Of a DNA stretch of 29,544 bases, positions 6,118 to 13,454 are shown one piece after another. The translations under genes and the position numbers were made by a program. Source of the stretch: Bacillota bacterium (lineage in GTDB: Bacteria; Bacillota; Clostridia; Christensenellales; DTU072); the NCBI GenBank assembly GCA_023394875.1, contig JAEXAB010000007.1, positions 1 through 29,544 on the forward strand. The letters are read 5' to 3'. The number at the start of each line of letters is the position of its first letter. The first letter of the stretch is position 1. Below the pieces are notes generated by a model that had not been told where the DNA came from, searched no databases, and saw only the letters and a program-made list of their open reading frames with translations.

Positions 6118-7217
6118 CGTTATTGTCGGCAAACGCAATCAGCGAAGGCATAGGCAAACTGATAATAAAATATTTATACCAATGGATTTCGGGCTGGGGA
6201 CTTGAAGCCACGCTTATAAGCGCGTTTAGTATCACCGTAATTATGTTCAGTATATTTTTGAAGGTAGCTACTTTGCCGGTAGATTTGTGGCAAAAAGATA
6301 TCGCCAGAAAAAATACCAAGAAAATGGAAAAAATGAAGCCTGCTTTGGATAAAATAACCAAACAGTGCGGCGACAACAAAGAGTTGCTGATGCAAAAACA
6401 GCGCGCTTTATACAAAGAACATAAATATTCCACTTTCGGCGCATGTCTACCAATGATACTATCTTTGGTTATATTCTTTGTTATTTTCGGCGGTTTTAAC
6501 TCCGCTGTCAGAATGTACAACGAAGACACCTATCAAAAACTTTCTCAAGTTTACGAAGAGGCAAGAAACGAAGAAATTGGTCTATATAGCAAGGTTGAAT
6601 ATCAAGAAGACGGCGTTGATAAAGTAAAATACCTTAAAGACGGCGTAGAGTATACCGAAGGTCAAGTTGTTTCCGCCGCTATAGGAAAGGCCGAAGAGGC
6701 TGTTGTTAACAGCTATTCCCCCCAAAGCTTTTTATTGACGGTAAATATTTTCGTTGCCGACTCCTGGAAAGACCCTATCCCCAGCGTTGACGATTTTACC
6801 GGCTCAGGCATGGGAAAAAGCAATATTACTACGGCAAACGACGGTAAGTATGAAATAGTTATGCGCCCAATTATGCAAAAGTATAATACTAGATGGAACG
6901 GATACTTATTACTTCCCGTGCTGGTTTTTGCGCTTAACTTGGTTTCTATGAAACTAAATAAGCCGCCCGAACAGCCCGCCGTTGCCGGACAGAGTGAAGA
7001 ACAGAAAAAGGCTCAACAGAGCCAGGCGAAGATTATGCAATATCTTATGCCTATAATGATGCTTGTGTTTGCGTTGTTCTATTCGGCGGCGTTTACCTTG
7101 TATATGTTGATAAACTCCATATTTACTACTATATTTAACTTAGGATATAACTTAATTACCAAAAAAATTGACGAAAAAGAAAAGGATAGATTTTTGTCAA
7201 CTACGGTAAAAAAATAA
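6105..7217 (+). CDS. yidC: Membrane protein insertase YidC/Oxa1 with a long extracytoplasmic loop
   Basis: Inserts and folds membrane proteins, alone or with SecYEG. I prefer the ATG at 6105 (370 residues), served by AAAGGA 8 bases upstream; the ATG at 6096 is an alternative. The first membrane segment is about residues 33-55 and the cytoplasmic hairpin about 60-110. The second segment is about 112-134 (ACLPMILSLVIFFVIFGG), and the later ones are 266-284 and 310-348 (QYLMPIMMLVFALFYSAAF). Residues 135-265 form a long hydrophilic extracytoplasmic loop, making it about 100 residues longer than most Gram-positive YidC proteins. The conserved hydrophilic-groove arginine in segment 1 (LIRLxLLPL) appears as lysine (FLKVATLPV, K53). 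Order rnpA-yidD-yidC-jag is standard. Confidence 0.93.
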   Translation: MDFMTLLSANAISEGIGKLIIKYLYQWISGWGLEATLISAFSITVIMFSIFLKVATLPVDLWQKDIARKNTKKMEKMKPALDKITKQCGDNKELLMQKQRALYKEHKYSTFGACLPMILSLVIFFVIFGGFNSAVRMYNEDTYQKLSQVYEEARNEEIGLYSKVEYQEDGVDKVKYLKDGVEYTEGQVVSAAIGKAEEAVVNSYSPQSFLLTVNIFVADSWKDPIPSVDDFTGSGMGKSNITTANDGKYEIVMRPIMQKYNTRWNGYLLLPVLVFALNLVSMKLNKPPEQPAVAGQSEEQKKAQQSQAKIMQYLMPIMMLVFALFYSAAFTLYMLINSIFTTIFNLGYNLITKKIDEKEKDRFLSTTVKK

Positions 7218-7241
7218 TTACAAGGACGGAATTTAATAATC

Positions 7242-8036
7242 ATGGATAATAACAATATTTTTAAGGCGTCAAGTGTGGAACTTGCCACAAAAATGGGCTT
7301 GGAACAATTAAACCTTAGCGCCGAAGAAGCCGACGTGGAAGTAATAAGCAGCGGAGGTATTTTTTCTAAGGCGCAAGTGAGAATAACCGCCAAAGAAGAA
7401 ATAAAAGAAGTAGAAAACAATGATTTTGAAGAAGAAATTGTTGAAGAAAAAGAAAAACCGGCAGTAAAATACGAGAGAAAAGAAAGACCGGACAGCGAAG
7501 AAAAAAAGGCGGGAAAAGCCTTTTTGGAAGGGCTAATTAGCCTTATGCCCGTTCAGGCAAGAGTGGACGCTAAGCAGTTTAAGGACGAACTTTGCTTCTA
7601 CATCGGAGGGAATGATGCCAGTTTCTTTATCGGTCACCGCGGAGAAACGTTGGATTCCATTCAGTACCTTGTAAGCCAGTTTGTAAACAAAAACAAAGTT
7701 TCTCAAGAAATGTTGAGAGTAACTGTTGATGCTGATTTTTATAGAGAGCGCAGGAAAAAGACCCTCACGGCGTTAGCAAACAAGTTGGCAAAATCGGCGT
7801 ATGCCAATAAGAAAGAAATTTCTTTGGAGCCTATGAACAGCTATGAAAGGCGTATTATTCACTTTGCTTTGCAAAACAGTGAAGAATGCACCACCCGTTC
7901 GGAAGGCGAAGGCAAAGACAGACACGTAATAATTGTGCCTAAGTGCGAGATAATAAGCTACGGCACCGCCAATGATTTCCGTAAAAAAGGACCGTCAAGG
8001 ACCAAGAGTTACGGTTACAACAAAAGAAAGTTCTAA
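7242..8036 (+). CDS. jag: RNA-binding protein Jag/KhpB (Jag-N, KH and R3H domains)
   Basis: Cytoplasmic RNA-binding protein that partners with KhpA in Firmicutes and affects cell elongation and division; 264 residues. The Jag-N domain is about residues 4-50 (SSVELATKMGLEQLNL). A charged Glu/Lys linker spans about 51-90. The KH domain is about 91-165 with the GxxG loop GHRG (131-134). The R3H domain is about 166-235 with the R-x3-H motif YERRIIHFAL (201-210) and the TRSEGEGKDRHVIIVPK segment. It follows yidC after 24 bases. AAGGACGG upstream is a slightly distant Shine-Dalgarno (about 13 bases). Confidence 0.94.
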   Translation: MDNNNIFKASSVELATKMGLEQLNLSAEEADVEVISSGGIFSKAQVRITAKEEIKEVENNDFEEEIVEEKEKPAVKYERKERPDSEEKKAGKAFLEGLISLMPVQARVDAKQFKDELCFYIGGNDASFFIGHRGETLDSIQYLVSQFVNKNKVSQEMLRVTVDADFYRERRKKTLTALANKLAKSAYANKKEISLEPMNSYERRIIHFALQNSEECTTRSEGEGKDRHVIIVPKCEIISYGTANDFRKKGPSRTKSYGYNKRKF

Positions 8037-8038
8037 AA

Positions 8039-9358
8039 ATGAATGATACCATAGTCGCAATAGCTACCTCAATGGCAAGTCCGGCGGGTATCAATATAAT
8101 AAGGATAAGCGGAGAAGACTCTCTTACTTCCGTAAAGGCAATATTTACGGCAAAAGATTTTGATAACATTGTTCCCAACAAGATGTATTTAGGGAAGATA
8201 ATTTGCGAAAACTTTATTGAAAAGGCGTTTTGTGTTTATTACAAAGCGCCTAAATCATATACCGGAGAAGACGTAACGGAAATTCACTGCCATGGCGGGA
8301 AAATAGTTACCGAAGCTATAGTTAGGGCCATTTGTAACCAAGGAATAAGACCGGCTCACGCGGGGGAATTTACCAAGAGAGCCTTTCTTAACAACAAACT
8401 TACCTTAGACGAAGCCGAAGGGATTTTTGGCATAATAAATGCCGCAAGCGAAAGCGACCTGAAAAACTCCAGCCGTCTTATGGAGGGGGAATTGGGAAAA
8501 GGCATAGTAGAAAACGAAAACCTGCTTATTTCCGCCGCCGCGCTGTTGGAAGCGGCTCTTGATTATCCCGAAGAGATAGAAGAAGACAATACCATACTGG
8601 CAAAAATAAATTTAGAAATAGTAAAAAACAATATAGATAAACTGCTAAATACCGAAAAATACGCTAAGATTTTGCGGGAAGGGGCGTTCGTTGCCATTAT
8701 AGGCAGACCCAATTCGGGCAAATCATCTTTGCTTAACGCACTACTCAGACAAGACCGCGCAATTGTCAGCGACATCGCGGGAACAACGAGGGATATCCTC
8801 AATGAGAGTGTGGAAATCGAAGGGATAAAAATAAATTTTGTCGATACCGCGGGAATTAGAGAAAGCGACAATGTTATAGAAGGAATGGGCATAGAACGGG
8901 CAAAAAGAGCCATAGAGTATGCCGATATAGTCATATATTTACAGGACACCACAGTTTCTGAAAATCAGGAAGAAATAGAGATAGAAAAGCTACTGAAAGA
9001 CAAAAAAGTTATTTACGTGGCTAACAAGACCGACATAGGCACGTTTGATAAAAAAGGCATAAAAATAAGCGCAAAATACCGCATAAATATGGAAGAACTC
9101 ATTAGTAAAATAATGAGTTTAATAGAAAAAGAAGCTATAGCAAGTCAAACCATTATTACCAACGAAAGGCATATTTACGCCTTAAAAGCGGCAAAAACGC
9201 ACGTAGACGATGCGTTAAACGGTTTTTCCGCCGCGCCGTTAGAGTGTATTTTGGTGGATATAAAAAGCGCGTTAGGAGAGCTGGGAAGAATAACCGGCAA
9301 GGAAATTTCCGAAAGCGTGGTTGACGAGATTTTCTCCAAGTTCTGCGTAGGGAAATAA
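8039..9358 (+). CDS. mnmE: tRNA-modifying GTPase MnmE
   Basis: With MnmG it installs the (carboxymethyl)aminomethyl group on wobble U34 of certain tRNAs. It has 439 residues, slightly short for the family (about 450-460). The N-terminal tetrahydrofolate-binding domain is about residues 1-118 and includes YTGEDVTEIHCHGG. The embedded G domain has G1 GRPNSGKSS (222-230), GTTRD (248-252), DTAG (269-272) and NKTD (329-332). The protein ends in the catalytic FCVGK, with the essential Cys436. It starts 2 bases after the jag stop with only a weak ribosome site, so coupling is likely. The partner mnmG lies two genes downstream. Confidence 0.97.
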   Translation: MNDTIVAIATSMASPAGINIIRISGEDSLTSVKAIFTAKDFDNIVPNKMYLGKIICENFIEKAFCVYYKAPKSYTGEDVTEIHCHGGKIVTEAIVRAICNQGIRPAHAGEFTKRAFLNNKLTLDEAEGIFGIINAASESDLKNSSRLMEGELGKGIVENENLLISAAALLEAALDYPEEIEEDNTILAKINLEIVKNNIDKLLNTEKYAKILREGAFVAIIGRPNSGKSSLLNALLRQDRAIVSDIAGTTRDILNESVEIEGIKINFVDTAGIRESDNVIEGMGIERAKRAIEYADIVIYLQDTTVSENQEEIEIEKLLKDKKVIYVANKTDIGTFDKKGIKISAKYRINMEELISKIMSLIEKEAIASQTIITNERHIYALKAAKTHVDDALNGFSAAPLECILVDIKSALGELGRITGKEISESVVDEIFSKFCVGK

Positions 9359-9375
9359 GGAAAGGATAAAGAAAA

Positions 9376-9810
9376 ATGCGTTGTGTAGTGCAAAGGGTAC
9401 GTTCGGCGAGTGTAACGGTTGATAAAAAGGTAGTGGGATGCATAAAAGAAGGGCTTTTGGTCCTTTGCGGCTTTCTGGAGACCGATACCAAACAAAATAT
9501 AGACTGGGTAGCCAATAAAATTGCCCATTTGCGCATTTTTAACGACAGTAACGACAAGCTTAATCTGTCGGTAACGGACGTAAAAGGAGAAGTACTTATC
9601 GTCAGCAATTTTACCCTATACGGAGATTGCAGCAACGGACACCGCCCCAACTTTTCTTTGGCTGCAAAGGGAGAAATTAGCAGGCCCCTTTATCAATATT
9701 TTGTGGAAAAATTGTCGGAATTTGTACCTGTACAAACGGGAAGATTCGGCGAGCATATGGAACTAACTTTGGACTTTAACGGTCCTATTACGGTTATTGT
9801 GGAAAGATGA
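9376..9810 (+). CDS. dtd: D-aminoacyl-tRNA deacylase
   Basis: Hydrolyses D-amino acids (and glycine mischarged on tRNAAla) from tRNA; 144 residues, normal length. The start MRCVVQRVRSASVTVD is typical. The two active-site motifs are visible: SNFTL (77-81, where the family usually has SQFTL) followed by YGDCSNGHRPNF, and the cross-subunit Gly-cisPro motif NGPIT (135-139). AAAGGA serves the start. Its TGA overlaps the mnmG ATG, placing this gene between mnmE and mnmG, an uncommon insertion into that pair. The Gln-to-Asn change in the first motif is conservative but worth noting. Confidence 0.95.
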   Translation: MRCVVQRVRSASVTVDKKVVGCIKEGLLVLCGFLETDTKQNIDWVANKIAHLRIFNDSNDKLNLSVTDVKGEVLIVSNFTLYGDCSNGHRPNFSLAAKGEISRPLYQYFVEKLSEFVPVQTGRFGEHMELTLDFNGPITVIVER

Positions 9811-11660
9811 TGAAGAATTTTGACGCGGTGGTAATAGGCGGCGGACATGCCGGCATTGAGAGCGCTTTCGCACTTTCTAGGATGGGACACAATACCCTTC
9901 TTATTACCATAAGCTTAAACGCCGTAGGCTTTATGCCGTGCAACCCCAACGTAGGCGGCACCGCCAAAGGGCATATTGTGCGGGAAATAGACGCTTTAGG
10001 CGGAGAAATGGGCATAGTTGCCGACCTTGCCACAATACAGACTAGAATGCTAAATTTAGGCAACGGAGCGGCAGTTCATTCCTTACGTAACCAGGTTGAC
10101 AAGGACAAATACCACCGACTGATGAAACAAAGACTGGAGAGGCAAAAAAATATCACAGTCGTTGAAGGGGAAGTGGAAGAAATAATTTTTGAAAATAACG
10201 CCGTTAGCGCGATTAAAACCGCATTGGGCGAAGTTTATAACACCAAAGGGGTAGTCATAGCGTCAGGGGTATATCTCAATAGCGAAATAATAATCGGCGA
10301 CTATAAAAAGAAGTCAGGGCCGAGCGGTTTTCAACGCGCCGAAAAATTGACCGAATGCCTTAAAAAAATGGGGCTTCCTATAAGGCGGTTCAAGACAGGA
10401 ACGCCGATGCGGGTTCTGAAAAGTTCGGTTGATTTCAGCAAAATGATAGAGCAAAAGGGAGACGAAGGCTTATATCCTTTCAGCGAAATGACCGATTTTG
10501 CTCCGAATAACAGCCAATTGTGCTACCTTACTTACACCAACGAAAAGACACACAAAATTATTCTTGATAACATTGACAGAAGTCCCCTTTATAATGGTTC
10601 GATTACGGGTGCGGGTCCAAGATATTGCCCGTCAATAGAAACAAAAATAGTAAAATTCGCCGACAAAGAAAGACACCAGGTTTTTATAGAACCAGAGGGA
10701 GAAGACACCGAGGAAATGTACGTTCAGGGACTTAGCACTTCCCTTCCTTACGACGTTCAGGAAGAAATGCTCCACAGCGTTTCCGGACTAGAAAACGCCA
10801 AAATTACGCGCTACGGTTACGCCATAGAATATGATTGTTTAGACCCCAAAGCCTTACTCCCTACCCTTGCCACAAAAGGTATAGACGGCTTATACTGCGC
10901 CGGGCAGATTAACGGCAGCAGCGGCTATGAAGAGGCGGCAGGACAAGGACTTGTAGCAGGAATTAATCTTGCCCTATATCTAGAAAATAAAGAGCAGATC
11001 GTTTTTACCAGAGACCAAAGCTATATCGGAGTTCTTATAGACGATTTGGTTACTAAAGGAACCGAAGAACCTTACCGAATGATGACTTCCCGCGCCGAAT
11101 ACAGATTGCATTTACGCCAGGATAACGCCGATTTCCGCCTGACCGAACTGGGTAGAAAAATAGGGCTTGTCGACGATAAAAGATATGAACGTTTCCTCAA
11201 AAAAACCGAAGAAAAACGTCAACTTATGGATAAATTGAAGAAAAGATATTCTCCCGAAACCTGCCAAAACGTATTTTTTGAAAAAGAAGAACCGCTACCC
11301 AAAAGCGGAATCAGCGGGGAGGAAATATTGAAGAGAAGTACGCTTAGCTACCTTGATTTAATAAAAATCGACCCCGAATACGCAAAGGAAAACGTATTTT
11401 TATTACAACAAATAGAAACGGAAATAAAATACGAAGGGTATTTGAAAAAACAACAACAAGCGGTTAAAGAAATTAAAAAAATGGAATCGCATACGTTGGA
11501 CAAAGCTTTCGATTATGACAAAGTGGAAGGTTTAAGACTAGAAGCAAGGCAAAAACTGCAGGAAATCAAGCCCCTTTCTTTGGCGCAGGCGTCCAGAATA
11601 AGCGGCGTTAACCCCGCCGATATCGTCGTTTTGATGGTGCATTTACAGAAAAACAAATGA
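9807..11660 (+). CDS. mnmG: tRNA uridine-5-carboxymethylaminomethyl modification enzyme MnmG
   Basis: FAD-dependent partner of MnmE in U34 wobble modification; 617 residues, normal length. The FAD-binding GGGHAGIESA is at residues 11-20, followed by GFMPCNPNVGGTAKGHIVREIDALGG, GPRYCPSIETKIVKF, and the second nucleotide-binding region GLYCAGQINGSSGYEEAAGQGLVAGINLA, all highly conserved. A helical C-terminal tail (about 440-617) is present. Two consecutive ATGs (9807, 9810) could start it; either overlaps the dtd stop. Its own TGA overlaps the rsmG ATG in an ATGA junction, showing tight coupling in the operon. Confidence 0.97.
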   Translation: MMKNFDAVVIGGGHAGIESAFALSRMGHNTLLITISLNAVGFMPCNPNVGGTAKGHIVREIDALGGEMGIVADLATIQTRMLNLGNGAAVHSLRNQVDKDKYHRLMKQRLERQKNITVVEGEVEEIIFENNAVSAIKTALGEVYNTKGVVIASGVYLNSEIIIGDYKKKSGPSGFQRAEKLTECLKKMGLPIRRFKTGTPMRVLKSSVDFSKMIEQKGDEGLYPFSEMTDFAPNNSQLCYLTYTNEKTHKIILDNIDRSPLYNGSITGAGPRYCPSIETKIVKFADKERHQVFIEPEGEDTEEMYVQGLSTSLPYDVQEEMLHSVSGLENAKITRYGYAIEYDCLDPKALLPTLATKGIDGLYCAGQINGSSGYEEAAGQGLVAGINLALYLENKEQIVFTRDQSYIGVLIDDLVTKGTEEPYRMMTSRAEYRLHLRQDNADFRLTELGRKIGLVDDKRYERFLKKTEEKRQLMDKLKKRYSPETCQNVFFEKEEPLPKSGISGEEILKRSTLSYLDLIKIDPEYAKENVFLLQQIETEIKYEGYLKKQQQAVKEIKKMESHTLDKAFDYDKVEGLRLEARQKLQEIKPLSLAQASRISGVNPADIVVLMVHLQKNK

Positions 11661-12358
11661 ACAAAGAGCAAATAAAAGGCATTCTAAATATAGTAAATAT
11701 CGAGGTTGACGATAATAAGGCAGCCCAATTTTTGTCGTATATGAATTTACTAAAAGAACATAACGAAAAATACAATCTTACCTCAATAACCGAAGATATC
11801 GACATAGTAAAAAAACACTTCGCCGACAGTATTTTGGGTATGGAATTTATCCCCGAAAGGGGCAAAGTTATCGACATAGGTAGCGGCGCGGGTTTTCCTG
11901 CTATACCTATAAAAATAATGAGAGAAAAGCTTGATTTTACGCTAATTGACAGCGTAAATAAAAAGGTCAATTTTCTAAATATCGTAATAAAAAAATTAGG
12001 GTTAATCGGTATAGATGCGCAGCACAAAAGGATAGAGGAAGAAGGCAAAGGGAAGTCTAGAGAAAGCTACGATTGCGTAATAGCTAGGGCGGTAAGTCCG
12101 CTACCGACCTTGTGCGAATACGCTCTTCCGCTGTTAAAGCTAGGCGGAACTTTTTTAGCCTACAAGAGCGAAAAGGTTGATGAAGAGCTAAATTCGAGTG
12201 AAAACGCCATAAAAATTTTGGGCGGAAAAATAGAAAAAGTGATAAAAAAGAGAGTATTTGAAGAGTTTGAAAGAAGCTTCGTTATCATAAAAAAGGTACA
12301 AAAAACACCGATAATTTATCCCAGAATGGGCAATAAACCGAGAATTTCTCCATTGTAA
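11657..12358 (+). CDS. rsmG: 16S rRNA (guanine-527-N7)-methyltransferase RsmG
   Basis: Methylates G527 in the 530 loop of 16S rRNA using S-adenosylmethionine; 233 residues, normal length. The N-terminal YMNLLKEHNEKYNLTSI matches the family LLxxWNxxxNLT motif. The cofactor loop IDIGSGAGFPAIPIKI is at 72-87. VIARAVSPLPTLCEYALPLLKLGG follows, and the C-terminus YPRMGNKPRISPL is characteristic. It overlaps mnmG by 4 bases. No terminator follows; parB begins 60 bases later with its own promoter, whose -35 overlaps the end of this gene. Confidence 0.96.
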   Translation: MNKEQIKGILNIVNIEVDDNKAAQFLSYMNLLKEHNEKYNLTSITEDIDIVKKHFADSILGMEFIPERGKVIDIGSGAGFPAIPIKIMREKLDFTLIDSVNKKVNFLNIVIKKLGLIGIDAQHKRIEEEGKGKSRESYDCVIARAVSPLPTLCEYALPLLKLGGTFLAYKSEKVDEELNSSENAIKILGGKIEKVIKKRVFEEFERSFVIIKKVQKTPIIYPRMGNKPRISPL

Positions 12359-12387
12359 TTTACAAAAGATTATAAATATGCTAAGAT
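12359..12387 (+). promoter_or_regulatory. parB promoter
   Basis: TTTACA (12359-12364), a 17-base spacer and TAAGAT (12382-12387). GTAGGAG (12407-12413) is the ribosome site for the ATG at 12419. It implies parB can be expressed separately from the upstream operon. Confidence 0.6.
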
Positions 12388-12418
12388 ATATTTCAGGATA
12401 AAAACGTAGGAGTAAGAT

Positions 12419-13312
12419 ATGGCAAAACAAGTAAAGAGAGGATTAAACGCCCTTTTGGCGAATATCGAAGACGACAGAGAGAGCGTCGCAGTTTGCGGCG
12501 AAGAGAAAGTGTTGAATATCTCTTTGGATAGTATCAAGCCCAACCCCGCTCAACCAAGAAAGGAATTTAAGCAGGAAAGCATACTTGAATTGAGCGAATC
12601 TATAAAAACTCACGGCATAATTCAGCCCTTGATATTAAAAAAAGATTGCGCCTACTACGTAATAATAGCCGGAGAAAGACGTTACCGCGCCGCGACTCTT
12701 GCCGGACTTAAAGAAGTCCCCGCGATAATAATGGATATTTCCGAGCAGAAAGCCAAAGAAATTGCGCTTATTGAAAACCTGCAGAGAGAAGACCTTAACG
12801 CCATTGACGAAGCCGAAGCGATAAAAGAGCTTATGGACAATTATAACTTAAAACAAGAAGAAATTGCTCAAAAATTAGGCAAAGCAAGACCCAGTATTGC
12901 AAACACCCTTAGGCTACTTAATTTAGCCCCGGAAATAAAGGAACTTGTCAGGAACGACAAACTCAGCGCAGGACACGCAAGAGCGGTTTTGGCTATTCCT
13001 AAACAAGGCGACCAAGTAAAGATAGTCAGAGAAATCCTTGCCAACGACTGGAGCGTAAGAGAGACCGAAAAACAAATAAGATACCTACTAAAACCCGAAA
13101 CCCGCCCCACTAAGCTTACCGACAAAGTAAAAGCAAAATTGACGGTGGAAATGAGGGATTTTGTAAACGATATGACAAGAGTATTCGCCACTAAAGTAAA
13201 ACTGATGGGCAATGAATCCAAAGGGAGAATAACAATAGACTATTTTTCCAACGACGATTTGCAAAGGATATATGAATTAATAGAAACATTGAAAGAAAAA
13301 AACCGCCTGTAA
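12419..13312 (+). CDS. parB: Chromosome segregation protein ParB (Spo0J type)
   Basis: CTP-dependent DNA clamp that loads at parS sites and recruits SMC; 297 residues. The N-terminal KRGLNALLANI is typical of chromosomal ParB. The CTP-binding box GERRYRAA is at 85-92, ENLQRED at 119-125, and a helix-turn-helix at about 144-168 reads QKLGKARPSIANTLRLL. R157 and the GHAR glycine (G185) match the ParB/Spo0J specificity pattern rather than Noc, which has Gln and Arg there. It follows rsmG where B. subtilis has noc-soj-spo0J, but no parA (soj) gene is adjacent. The stop codon lies inside the loop of the terminator. Confidence 0.94.
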   Translation: MAKQVKRGLNALLANIEDDRESVAVCGEEKVLNISLDSIKPNPAQPRKEFKQESILELSESIKTHGIIQPLILKKDCAYYVIIAGERRYRAATLAGLKEVPAIIMDISEQKAKEIALIENLQREDLNAIDEAEAIKELMDNYNLKQEEIAQKLGKARPSIANTLRLLNLAPEIKELVRNDKLSAGHARAVLAIPKQGDQVKIVREILANDWSVRETEKQIRYLLKPETRPTKLTDKVKAKLTVEMRDFVNDMTRVFATKVKLMGNESKGRITIDYFSNDDLQRIYELIETLKEKNRL

Positions 13313-13326
13313 CGGCGGTTTTTTTT
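13300..13326 (+). terminator. parB intrinsic terminator containing the stop codon
   Basis: Stem AAACCGCC (13300-13307) and GGCGGTTT (13314-13321), loop TGTAAC, followed by a T run to 13326. The parB TAA (13310-13312) sits in the hairpin loop. An A run before the stem could also allow termination on the other strand. Confidence 0.92.
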
Positions 13327-13365
13327 AATGTTGATTAAAACTAAACAGCCGATGGAAAAATATTA

Positions 13366-13394
13366 TTGACGCTTACTTTATAATATGTTATATT
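13366..13394 (+). promoter_or_regulatory. gyrB-gyrA promoter
   Basis: TTGACG (13366-13371), a 17-base spacer, TATATT (13389-13394). Downstream to about 13420 lies an almost pure A/T stretch of alternating TA runs, likely easily melted and possibly sensitive to supercoiling. Confidence 0.7.
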
Positions 13395-13425
13395 ATATAT
13401 ATTATATATTTATATAATAGTATAG

Positions 13426-13454
13426 GGAGCAGAAAATATAAGGAGCAGAAAATG
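13426..13454 (+). repeat. Duplicated gyrB ribosome-binding segment
   Basis: GGAGCAGAAAAT occurs at 13426-13437 and again at 13442-13453, a 16-base period. The second copy runs into the gyrB ATG (13452); in the first copy the corresponding codon is ATA. Only the second copy's GGAG is correctly spaced for translation. Confidence 0.85.

Noticed and set aside
9156..9650. Minus-strand open frame of 164 codons across mnmE/dtd
   Set aside because: Opposite to two conserved genes, with no recognisable motif or Shine-Dalgarno.
12419..13312. Assignment of the ParB-family gene as Noc
   Set aside because: Position after rsmG fits noc, but the recognition-helix Arg-Pro and the GHAR glycine match ParB/Spo0J, not Noc.
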